Source of the DNA: Streptomyces sp. CB02261
GTDB lineage: Bacteria; Actinomycetota; Actinomycetes; Streptomycetales; Streptomycetaceae
Assembly (NCBI RefSeq): GCF_001905665.1
Contig: NZ_LIVX01000005.1
Coordinates: 272,134 to 336,133, forward strand
Direction: 5' to 3'
DNA: 64,000 bases
The position numbers were made by a program, and so were the translations under genes. The notes below the pieces were generated by a model that worked only from the letters and a program-made list of their open reading frames with translations, did not search any database and was not told the origin of the DNA. Shown in pieces: positions 25,906 through 33,653 of this stretch. How positions within the stretch are numbered: the first letter of the stretch is position 1; each line of letters opens with the position of its first letter.

Positions 25906-28785
25906 TCAGCGGCCGTGGTCGCGCAGGCGGCCCACCCGCTCACGGTCGGCGCGCAGCTCGGCGCGCAGCAGCCGTGAGAGCGGGGTGACGAGCCGACGGG
26001 CCAACTCGTCCAGCTGACCGGGTGATGCGGAACCGGAGTCGGAGCCGGTGGCCGTGGTACGCGGTTCGGCCGTGCGTTGTACGGCGGTCCGGGTCACCGT
26101 GGTGGCGGCGCGAGGGGCGTGCGGGGCGGCGCTCCGCCGGAGCGGGGCGGCCACGACGGGGACCACGGGCGCGGGCGCCGGGACCGCCTCGGGAGCGGCC
26201 TGACGCTGGACGGCGACCGGCCGGGCGACGGGCCGTGCGGCGGAGGTAGGGGCGAGGGGGACGACGGGGCGCGGGCCGGGGGCGGGGTCGGGCACCGGCC
26301 TGGAGAGGGGTGCGGCGGGCGGGGCGGTGTCGTCGGCGGTACGAGGGCGGGCGGGGGCGCTCGCGGTGCCCGGCAGGCGCGGCGTGAGCGGCCGCGTCGT
26401 GGCAAGCGGATACGTGCTGCGCCGCTGCACGGAGGGAGCGGTGGCGCGGGGCAGGTCGGTGAGGGCGACGACGGGGGCGGGCGTGTTCGAGGGGGGCGCT
26501 GATGCGCTCGCGGCTCGGCCGGGCTTGCCCGTGACCAACGGCGGAGCGACACCAGGTGTGGGCGTGACGGGCGCTGGGGTGCCACCAGGGGTGGCCGTAC
26601 CCGGCGCTTGGGCGCCACCCGGGGTGGCCGTGCCCGGCGCTTGGGCGCCATTCGGTGCGGTGGTGGCCCGCTGCGCGACGGGAAGCGGTACGGGTGCTGT
26701 GGGCCCGGTGGACGCCGGGGCGGGGTGGTGCGGCACGGCCGACGACGACACGGGGCTCGCCGGGGGCGTGGAGGCCTGCTGGACCCGTGCCGGCTCGGTG
26801 CCGCCGGCGACGGGGGCAGTCGGTGGCGTCGGCACGGAGGTCTCCAGGGGCGCGGCGGTGCGCGTGACGGGCGGCCCGATCGGGGACCGGCGCGGAGCGG
26901 GGTTCGCACGCCGGGCGGGCCCGTCGGCGGCCGATCGCTGCACGGGGGCGCCGAGGCCCGGCCGAGCCGGGGGAGTCGGGGCGGTGGCCCGAGCGCTCAT
27001 GGGCGCCGGGGCCGCCGCCGGTGAGGGGCGCCCAGGGGAGACCGGACGGTCCGGCGGTGCCGGGCGCGTCCCGGGTGCGGGGGTCGCCGTGTCCACCTGC
27101 GCTGGGGCCGGCGGGATGTGGGCTTGCGGCTTGGGCGGCACCGGGGCCGAGGGCGTGTCCGCCTGAGGCTGCGGTGCCACGGGGGCCGCCGTCGTGTTCC
27201 AGTCGGCGCCGGGGGCGCGCCGCGAGCGGCGCACGGCGGGACGGCGCTGTACGGGAGCGGGCGGGGTGCCGACGGAAGGAGTGCTGACGGGAGGAGTGCC
27301 GACGGGAGTCCCGGGCCCCGCGGGGGAAGCAGGGCCCGGGACGTTCTGGGGCCGCCCGGCAGCCGAGGGCTCCGGGGCGGCGCTGAGGGGCGGAGCCGTC
27401 GGCGCCACGCCGTGCTCGGGCGCGTCCGTAGCCGTCGCCATGGTGCGACTCGGCAACGCGGCACCGGCCGGAGCCAGTCGGCGCATCGGTTGTACGGGCC
27501 GGGCGGAGACCAGCGGCGAACGGCGCACGGGCAGGGGTCGCACGGACGGGGCGGGCGACGATGTCACGGCCCCCGCCTCGAGCACGCGCGTTGCTGCGAT
27601 CGGGGCCGCTTCCGCCCCGGCCGCACGACGGATCACCCCGGGGGCCCTCGGGGCGCGCGGCACCACGCCACCCGGCGCGGCAGCGACGGAAGCCGCACGC
27701 TGCACGCGAGGGACGGTCCCGGTCGGTCGCGGCGTGGCGGCCTCGTCCCGTACGGGAGTAGGCGCGGCCGCACGCTGCACGGCGGGCGCGGCCTGGTCCC
27801 GTACGGGAGCGGGGGAGGCCGCCCGCTCCACGGGAGGTGCGGTCTCGGTCGGTCGTAGTGCCGTGGCCTTGTCCCGTACGGGAGTAGGCGCGGCCGCACG
27901 CTGCACGGGAGGTGCGGTCTCGGTCGGTCGCGGTGCCGCACCCTTGTCCCGTACGGGTGTCGGGGAAGCCGGGCGCTCCACGGCAGGCGCGACCTCGGCC
28001 GGTTCGGGCGCCGAGGCCCCGCCCCGTACCGGAGCGGCCGAAGCCTTACCCCGTACCGGAGCAGGGGAGGCCCCATCCCGTACGGGAGCCGTGGTCCCGC
28101 TCGGTCCCGAAGGCGCGGTCTCGCCCCGTGCTGGAGCCGCCACCTCGCCCCGTACCGCAACCGCCTCCGCGGTCCGTCCGGTAGGAGCCGTGGCCGTCCG
28201 CTGGACCGCTGACGTGGTGGCGCCACGACGCCCGTCCTCCGAGTCCACCGAGCCGCTCGCGCGGCCCGGAGGCAGGCTCGCGGGCGCCGCGGGTGTCGGC
28301 CCCGACGCCGGTCGCGGCGACCGCCGCGACACCGGTGCCGAGTCGGAAGACCCCCGAGCCGGCGCCGGCCGAGAAGCCGACCCCGACGCAGTCCCCGACT
28401 CAGGCCCTGACACAGGCCCCGCCACCGGCTCCGCGTTCACGGTCCCGGCCACCGGCAGTCGCAGCCCCGGCAGTTCGGCCGCTCCGGGTTCCGCGGCCGA
28501 CCTTTGCACGGGGCGTACCGCGTCGAGGAGTACGCCACCGGGCGCGTCAGGTACCGCCCCGTGGCCCAAGTCGCTCTGGAAGGAGGGGTTCCAGTGGGTC
28601 GCGAGCGACGCGGCGAAGCCGTGTTCCGCGATCGTGCGCGGCTCGGCGTCCAGCACCCGCCGCACGGGCGGCAGACCCCGCCACGCGTCTCTGGGCGCCG
28701 CCGCCGGCGCGGCGGGAGTGACAACACCGTCCGTGTCGCTCCCGGCCCGCGCACCGCGTGCCGCGGCCCGCCACTTCTCGAACAT
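25906..28785 (-). CDS. very long Pro/Ala-rich disordered CIS protein with VQR repeats
   Basis: A 959-residue protein with no enzyme motif. Residues about 1-120 look folded or conserved ('RGLPPVRRVLDAEP', 'HGFAASLATHWNPSFQSD'), residues about 120-910 are Pro/Ala/Thr/Arg-rich and almost certainly disordered, and the last 45 ('LDELARRLVTPLSRLLRAELR') form an amphipathic helix. The disordered part holds near-tandem repeats around 'PVRDK...RPTETAPPVQR' (about 240-360) and at least ten VQR motifs. It sits where a tape-measure, cargo or adaptor gene would be; function unknown. ATG 28785 was chosen over GTG 28791 by spacing to GGAGGAG. Confidence 0.75.
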   Translation of the reverse strand: MFEKWRAAARGARAGSDTDGVVTPAAPAAAPRDAWRGLPPVRRVLDAEPRTIAEHGFAASLATHWNPSFQSDLGHGAVPDAPGGVLLDAVRPVQRSAAEPGAAELPGLRLPVAGTVNAEPVAGPVSGPESGTASGSASRPAPARGSSDSAPVSRRSPRPASGPTPAAPASLPPGRASGSVDSEDGRRGATTSAVQRTATAPTGRTAEAVAVRGEVAAPARGETAPSGPSGTTAPVRDGASPAPVRGKASAAPVRGGASAPEPAEVAPAVERPASPTPVRDKGAAPRPTETAPPVQRAAAPTPVRDKATALRPTETAPPVERAASPAPVRDQAAPAVQRAAAPTPVRDEAATPRPTGTVPRVQRAASVAAAPGGVVPRAPRAPGVIRRAAGAEAAPIAATRVLEAGAVTSSPAPSVRPLPVRRSPLVSARPVQPMRRLAPAGAALPSRTMATATDAPEHGVAPTAPPLSAAPEPSAAGRPQNVPGPASPAGPGTPVGTPPVSTPSVGTPPAPVQRRPAVRRSRRAPGADWNTTAAPVAPQPQADTPSAPVPPKPQAHIPPAPAQVDTATPAPGTRPAPPDRPVSPGRPSPAAAPAPMSARATAPTPPARPGLGAPVQRSAADGPARRANPAPRRSPIGPPVTRTAAPLETSVPTPPTAPVAGGTEPARVQQASTPPASPVSSSAVPHHPAPASTGPTAPVPLPVAQRATTAPNGAQAPGTATPGGAQAPGTATPGGTPAPVTPTPGVAPPLVTGKPGRAASASAPPSNTPAPVVALTDLPRATAPSVQRRSTYPLATTRPLTPRLPGTASAPARPRTADDTAPPAAPLSRPVPDPAPGPRPVVPLAPTSAARPVARPVAVQRQAAPEAVPAPAPVVPVVAAPLRRSAAPHAPRAATTVTRTAVQRTAEPRTTATGSDSGSASPGQLDELARRLVTPLSRLLRAELRADRERVGRLRDHGR

Positions 28786-28824
28786 CCCCACCGTCTCCTC
28801 CGACCTCCTCTCCCTGCCCTGCCG

Positions 28825-28977
28825 TCATGCCTGCGACCGCTCCACCAGCGCCGCCACCTGTGCCACGTACCGCCGCCGGTCCGCGTGTTCCAGATCGAGG
28901 ATGTCGTCCATGCCCCAGTGGAAGTGGAAGGCGAGGTACGCGGTCTCCTCCTCGATCCGGTCGGCCGCGTACGTCAC
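28825..28977 (-). CDS. small CIS tail-chaperone-like protein (DUF6760-like)
   Basis: A 50-residue protein starting 'VTYAADRIEEETAYLAFHFHWGMDDILDLEHADRR' in two halves that match the short DUF6760-type proteins found after the tail-assembly gene in CIS loci. It has no membrane segment. The GTG at 28977 overlaps the preceding stop by 4 bases, so it is translationally coupled; the longer open frame upstream is rejected for that reason. It may be the equivalent of the phage frameshifted chaperone partner that handles tape-measure folding. Confidence 0.7.
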   Translation of the reverse strand: MTYAADRIEEETAYLAFHFHWGMDDILDLEHADRRRYVAQVAALVERSQA

Positions 28978-29396
28978 GATTCCCCCAGGCGGCTCCCGGC
29001 CAGCTCGACCTCGAAGGACTCCTCGCAGTGCGGGCACGCGACGGCGGCCCTGGTGTGGCCCTCCGCGTTGATCTGCCGGTAGAAGTCCTGGAGGAACGCC
29101 AGGTCGGAGGCGAACATGTTCTCCACCGTCCCGTCGTGGACCGACGGCAGCGTGCCGAGGCGGGTGATCACCCGGCCGAGCAGCACCACGGACAGGTAGG
29201 CCGGGTTCTCACGGACCCGGATGTCCCGCAGCGGGAGCAGCTCGTCCCTGGCGGTGGCCAGCCGCATCGCCCCGTTGCGGTGCACCGTGCCCGCCTCGTC
29301 GACGAACCCGCGCGGCAGCTCGAACTCGAACTCCGTCCGCAGCGGCTCCTGTCCAAGGCCCTGCGGCCCGCCGGCCGCTCCTCCTTCGCGCCGCAT
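28974..29396 (-). CDS. CIS tail assembly protein with CxxC zinc-finger end
   Basis: A 140-residue protein: 'FEFELPRGFVDEAGTVHR', 'ARDELLPLRD' and 'YLSVVLLGRVITRLG' match the T4-like base-plate / tail-assembly family seen directly after tube genes, and the C-terminus carries 'CPHCEESFEVEL', half of a zinc-ribbon. It is probably an assembly chaperone rather than a structural subunit. The ATG overlaps the tube stop by one base (TGATG), indicating coupling to the tube gene. Confidence 0.78.
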   Translation of the reverse strand: MRREGGAAGGPQGLGQEPLRTEFEFELPRGFVDEAGTVHRNGAMRLATARDELLPLRDIRVRENPAYLSVVLLGRVITRLGTLPSVHDGTVENMFASDLAFLQDFYRQINAEGHTRAAVACPHCEESFEVELAGSRLGES

Positions 29397-29839
29397 CAGC
29401 CGAGCGTCAGCTCTTCGAAGGTGATGGTGACCTGCTCGGTCAGGGCCGCGGCGTCACCGGCCTTGGTGGCGCTGAGCTCCACCTTGGTGCACCAGGCGTT
29501 CCGCAGGTTGTACCGCTTCACCTCGGTGAGCTGGTAGTCCAGGAAGATGATCGACGCGTCCTTGCGGGCCGAGCCCATGTCGCCGGCGATGGAGGACGTG
29601 ATCCACTCGGTGAAGGCGGCGGACTGCGTGGCGCCGCGGGTCACCGTGCACTCACCGGCCTTCTTCACACCGGGGAGCTTCTTGATGATCGGCTTGCCGT
29701 CCGCCGAGACCTGCTGGAACTCGATGACGTCCTGCTCCATCGAGAGGCCGCTGATCTCCTGCAGGGTCTCGACCATGACGCCGTCGATCTGCAGGCCGAA
29801 ATTATGGGTGGTGAGGGCGTCACCGGTGTCGAGGGACAT
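29396..29839 (-). CDS. CIS inner tube subunit (gp19/Hcp-like)
   Basis: A 147-residue tube protein: 'NFGLQIDGVMVETLQEISGL' region with 'VIEFQQVSADGKPIIKKLPG' and 'CTVTRGATQS' are hallmarks of the main tube protein of contractile injection systems. Hexamer rings of it stack into the tube that is driven out on contraction. Start ATG 29839 (AGGAG 8 bases upstream) is preferred over GTG 29848. It lies 91 bases after the sheath gene. Confidence 0.92.
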   Translation of the reverse strand: MSLDTGDALTTHNFGLQIDGVMVETLQEISGLSMEQDVIEFQQVSADGKPIIKKLPGVKKAGECTVTRGATQSAAFTEWITSSIAGDMGSARKDASIIFLDYQLTEVKRYNLRNAWCTKVELSATKAGDAAALTEQVTITFEELTLG

Positions 29840-29930
29840 ACGGGCCACTCCTGTTCATGAGGAAAGAGGGAAGAGGGAAGGGAGAAGAGGGCGGGGGATA
29901 CGGGGGCGGTCGCGGCGGACGCGCGGAGGA

Positions 29931-31514
29931 CTACTCCTCCAGCTCGCCGCCGCCACCCGGGAACTGCGCGAGGCGGAAGACCACGAACTCGGCGGGCTTG
30001 ACCGGGGCGATGCCGATCTCGCACACCACCCGGCCCAGGTCGACGGACTCCGGCGGGTTGGTCTCGGCGTCGCACTTCACGTAGAAGGCGTCCTCGGCGC
30101 GCTGGCCGAACAGGGCCCCCTGGCGCCACTCGTTGACGAGGAAGGCCGAGATGTTGCGGCGGATACGGGCCCACAGCGACTGGTCGTTGGGCTCGAAGAC
30201 GACCCACTGCGTGCCGACGAGGATCGACTCCTCGAGGTAGTTGAAGTAGCGGCGGACGTTCAGGTAGCGCCACGCCGGGTCGGACGCCAGCGTCCGCGCG
30301 CCCCACACCCGGATGCCACGGCCCGGGAAGGCGCGGATGCAGTTCACGCCGATCGGGTTGAGCAGGTCCTGCTCGCCGCGCGTGATCTGGAGCTCCAGGT
30401 CGACCGCGCCGCGCACGATCTCGTTGGCGGGGGCCTTGTGGACTCCGCGCTCGGAGTCGTTGCGGGCCCAGACGCCGGCCATGTGGCCGGACGGCGGCAC
30501 CGTGCGGGTCTGGCCGCTCGCCGGGTCGAAGGCCTTGATCCACGGGTAGTACAGGGCCGCGTACCGCGAGTCGTAACCGGCGTTCTCCTGACGCCACTTG
30601 CGGACGTCCCGGGCGTTGAGCGAGGGCGGCGGGTCGAGGATCGCCATCCGGTCGCCCATCAGCTCGCAGTGCGCGATGAGACCCAGCTGGACGGCCTTGA
30701 CCTGCTCCAGGTCGATGAGCCCCTGCTGGTAGGCGGCCATCAGGTCGGGCACGGCGACCATGTTGATCTCGTCGAAGGCCTCCAGGCCTCCGAAGCCGGT
30801 GCGGTCGGCGGAGTCACCGATGAACTGCCCGGACTCCAGTGCGGCGGCGACGTCGGCCCCCGCCGAGACCTGCGTCGGCGCCTGCGCGGGCGGCGCGAGC
30901 GTCACGGCCTGTGCGTCGGGCCTCGCGAGCTGCCCGCCGGCCACCGCCTCCTCCAGGACGATGGTCTTGGAACGCTGCTTCACCTGCGCGACCACGTAGT
31001 TGCGGGCGCTCTTCTTGGCGGAGGCGTCGAAGCTCTCGACGACCTTCTCGCCGTCCTTGACGACCAGCTTGAAGCGCTCGCTCTCGCCCTCGACGTCCTG
31101 CACCTCGACGGTGAGCGCCCCACCGGCCTCGGTACCGGCGGTGATCGCGGCGACCCGGAAGGTGCCGAGCGCGACGGCCTCGCCGGCGACGGCCTGCGGC
31201 ATGGCGACGGCGGTGGCCGAACCGACGGCCCGGGTGGCGCCCTGCGCGTCCCCACCGCCGACGCGCACGACGTACGCGGCGGTGCCGCCGTTGTTGAAGA
31301 AGCCGTACACGGAGTGGGCGAGGTAGTACCCGTCCGTGAAGTCACCGAACTCCGCGACGTACTGCGACCAGTTGGTGACGAGCACCGGCTCGTTCAGCGG
31401 CCCCGTGGGCGAGAGGCCGACGAAGGCGGCGACGGAGGTCCCGAGGCCCTCGATGGGACGGGAGCCGCTGGCGACTTCCTCGACGTAGACGCCGGGGGAC
31501 AGGTACGTGGGCAT
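29931..31514 (-). CDS. CIS contractile sheath protein
   Basis: A 527-residue sheath subunit. The N-terminus 'YLSPGVYVEEVASGSRPIEG' and the C-terminal 'NDQSLWARIRRNISAFL' and 'CDAETNPPESVDLGR' are diagnostic for phage-tail/CIS sheath proteins. It polymerises around the tube in an extended state and contracts to eject it. The protein has the usual length for streptomycete sheath. It is the first gene of the main minus-strand operon; the 360-base region upstream is the divergent control region. Confidence 0.95.
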   Translation of the reverse strand: MPTYLSPGVYVEEVASGSRPIEGLGTSVAAFVGLSPTGPLNEPVLVTNWSQYVAEFGDFTDGYYLAHSVYGFFNNGGTAAYVVRVGGGDAQGATRAVGSATAVAMPQAVAGEAVALGTFRVAAITAGTEAGGALTVEVQDVEGESERFKLVVKDGEKVVESFDASAKKSARNYVVAQVKQRSKTIVLEEAVAGGQLARPDAQAVTLAPPAQAPTQVSAGADVAAALESGQFIGDSADRTGFGGLEAFDEINMVAVPDLMAAYQQGLIDLEQVKAVQLGLIAHCELMGDRMAILDPPPSLNARDVRKWRQENAGYDSRYAALYYPWIKAFDPASGQTRTVPPSGHMAGVWARNDSERGVHKAPANEIVRGAVDLELQITRGEQDLLNPIGVNCIRAFPGRGIRVWGARTLASDPAWRYLNVRRYFNYLEESILVGTQWVVFEPNDQSLWARIRRNISAFLVNEWRQGALFGQRAEDAFYVKCDAETNPPESVDLGRVVCEIGIAPVKPAEFVVFRLAQFPGGGGELEE

Positions 31515-31877
31515 GGTGCGTGTTCTCCTCGGAGGGCGTGGTGCTGCGGAACGCGGTGGTCGTGCGGTGCCGGGGCGGGCCGGAGGCCTTCGGGGCCCGC
31601 GGGCCCCGACCGCCCCGCCCCGCGGTGCTGTGGGGCGTCGACTTCATCCCGCTCGTCCCCGCCCTCGGCCGTGGACAGCGGTCGTACGCTTCCGACTCTC
31701 GCCCGGACGCCGGCGCCCCGGCGAGGGAGGAAGGGGCGCTCGTGAGGGCAGCGGGGGTTGCCCTCACGGACACCGTCCGCGTGGCCCGGCCGGGAGGCCG
31801 CGGGGGCACGGCGCACTGCCCCCGAACAGGGACGTTCGGGCAGGCGGACACCACCCCCGCGCCCCTAACGTTCGCCC
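31515..31877. promoter_or_regulatory. divergent control region between sheath and membrane-protein genes
   Basis: Non-coding 363 bases. It holds a 10-bp inverted repeat (31741-31750 with 31759-31768, arms CGTGAGGGCA/TGCCCTCACG, 8-base loop) and, at 31866-31871, TAACGT placed 6 bases before the plus-strand ATG, fitting a -10 box of a leaderless transcript. A promoter for the sheath operon must lie here but no clear -35/-10 pair was recognised. Confidence 0.5.
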
Positions 31878-33536
31878 ATGACCATGTGGACCTCTCTGGA
31901 CCCGGCCGAGGTGACCGTCGAGCCCGGAGCACGCGCCGGCGCCCGACTGCGGGTGCGGAACACCGGCGACACCGTCGAGGAGTACCGCCTCTCCCTCGTC
32001 GGGAAACCCTCGGGCTGGTCCCGGATCGAGCCGGACGTGCTCCGCCTCTACCCGGGCAGCGAGGGGACCGCCGAGATCTCCTTCGCCCCGCCCCGCTCCT
32101 CCGACGTGGAGGCCGGGCCCCTCGCATACGGCATCCGTGTCGACCCCCGTGAGAACGCCGCCGCCCGCGACGTGGTGGAGGGACGGCTGACCGTCACGCC
32201 CTTCACCGAGACGCGGGCCGAACTCCTGCCGCCCGCGCTGACCGGCCGCCTCCGGGGGCGGGCCCGGATCGCCGTGGACAACCTCGGCAACACCCCGCTG
32301 ACCGCCTCCCTCGTGGCGCGGGACGAGGCGAACCGGCTGACCTTCGACGTACGGCCGAACGCCGTGCAGATCGCCCCGGGACGCGCCGCCTTCGGCGATC
32401 TCGTGGTGCGGCCGCAGGCCGTGCGGTGGACCGGCCCCGAGGAGTCGCACCGGTTCACCGTGGCCGTGCGGAGGGCGGGCGACGACACCGCGCTCGACCT
32501 CGACGCCACCTTCGACCAGCGACCCGTCTTCGGCAACTGGCTGATGGTGGTCGGCGGACTCCTGCTGACCGCCGTGATCGCCTTCGTGGTGCTGTGGTTC
32601 AACTTCTCGCCGAAGATCGTCAGCGCGGCGAAGGAGATCCGCGCGACCGGCGTGCCCCGGCCCGTCCCGCAGGGAACCGGCAGCGAGCTTCCCGAGGCCC
32701 CGCCACCCCCGGGCGGGGCCGGCGGCCCCACGCCGGGGTCGGAGGCGCCCGGCGGCCCTCCGCCCCTCACGGACGGGGTGCCGCCGCCGGCAGGCGACGG
32801 CGGGCAGGGTGGCGACCCGGGAGGTGGCCCGACCGACGGCGGACAGGACGGCGGCGGACAGGACGGAGGAGGCCAGGACGGCGGGGGCCAGGACGGCGGC
32901 GCACCGACCGCACCCGCGCCCGACACCGGCGGCGACGAGCAGCCCGCGGCCCCGCCCGTCGCCCCCCAGCCCGTTCCGCCCTGGGTCCCGGGCTCCCCGA
33001 AGGACCTCGTGGTCGAGTTCGCCCAGGAACGCCTCGCGCACATGTCGTCCGGCAACGCCTGCCGGCTGCAGCCCGGCTGGACGCCGGGAATCATCGACGC
33101 GCCGACCCGCGCGTCCCTCGCCTGCTACCAGCGCGCCGTCGTCAAGGACGGGGTCGAGAACGGCAAGAACTCCGCCGCCATCTTCGACACGGACCGTGAG
33201 GGCACGCTCGGCCCGGCCACGCTGACGTCCCTGTGGGCGCAGGGCATCACTCCGGACAAGGTACGGTCGGGCGCCACCAGTTGGGAGACGACCCAGCTGA
33301 TGGCCGCGTTCTGGGCTGCGTACAACCGCGAGTACAGCGACACCGACTTCCAGCGGGCGCGCACCAACGCCCAGTGGGGCATCGACCACTTCCGCGCGGG
33401 CAAGGACACGACCAGCCGCTACAGCACCCAGGTCGAGGCGAAGATCCGCGCCTACCAGTCGGCCGTGGGTCTCTCCGCGACCGGCACCGTCGACTGGCCG
33501 ACGATCCGCAAGATGCTCGGCGGCAGCGTCATGTGA
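31878..33536 (+). CDS. membrane protein with Ig-like domains and peptidoglycan-binding C-terminus
   Basis: A 552-residue protein. Residues about 5-100 and 110-210 are two beta-sandwich domains ('EPGARAGARLRVRNTGDTVEEY' opening) of the hydrolytic-protein/NEW3 kind, then one transmembrane helix at about 219-240, a Gly/Gln/Asp/Pro-rich linker (about 255-375), and a C-terminal PG_binding_1 region (about 385-552) with 'RASLACYQRAVV' and 'KIRAYQSAVGLSATG'. Topology is likely cytoplasmic N-domains with the PG-binding end outside. It lies divergently inside the CIS locus, so it could tether or guide the particle at the envelope. The start is probably leaderless. Confidence 0.75.
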   Translation: MTMWTSLDPAEVTVEPGARAGARLRVRNTGDTVEEYRLSLVGKPSGWSRIEPDVLRLYPGSEGTAEISFAPPRSSDVEAGPLAYGIRVDPRENAAARDVVEGRLTVTPFTETRAELLPPALTGRLRGRARIAVDNLGNTPLTASLVARDEANRLTFDVRPNAVQIAPGRAAFGDLVVRPQAVRWTGPEESHRFTVAVRRAGDDTALDLDATFDQRPVFGNWLMVVGGLLLTAVIAFVVLWFNFSPKIVSAAKEIRATGVPRPVPQGTGSELPEAPPPPGGAGGPTPGSEAPGGPPPLTDGVPPPAGDGGQGGDPGGGPTDGGQDGGGQDGGGQDGGGQDGGAPTAPAPDTGGDEQPAAPPVAPQPVPPWVPGSPKDLVVEFAQERLAHMSSGNACRLQPGWTPGIIDAPTRASLACYQRAVVKDGVENGKNSAAIFDTDREGTLGPATLTSLWAQGITPDKVRSGATSWETTQLMAAFWAAYNREYSDTDFQRARTNAQWGIDHFRAGKDTTSRYSTQVEAKIRAYQSAVGLSATGTVDWPTIRKMLGGSVM

Positions 33537-33564
33537 GGTGAGCGCCCCACGGCGCGGACGACAG

Positions 33565-33594
33565 GAGGGGGCCACCCGCACGGGTGGCCCCCTC
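33565..33594. terminator. bidirectional terminator
   Basis: 14-bp perfect inverted repeat (33565-33578 with 33581-33594), minimal CA loop, in the 117-base gap between the convergent membrane-protein and AAA+ genes. Confidence 0.8.
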
Positions 33595-33653
33595 GTCGCC
33601 GTACGGCGCTCGCGAGGACGCGGGCCACGGGCGTCACCGTGCGGCACACCGCC

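Noticed and set aside
26000..28780. Assembly artefact or non-ribosomal-type repeat in the long disordered gene
   Set aside because: Reading frame stays open through all imperfect repeats with consistent codon bias, and both ends have plausible conserved segments.
32820..32920. CRISPR-like or minisatellite array in the membrane-protein gene
   Set aside because: The GGxCAGGACGG repetition encodes a Gly-Gln-Asp linker in frame; no spacers or cas genes.
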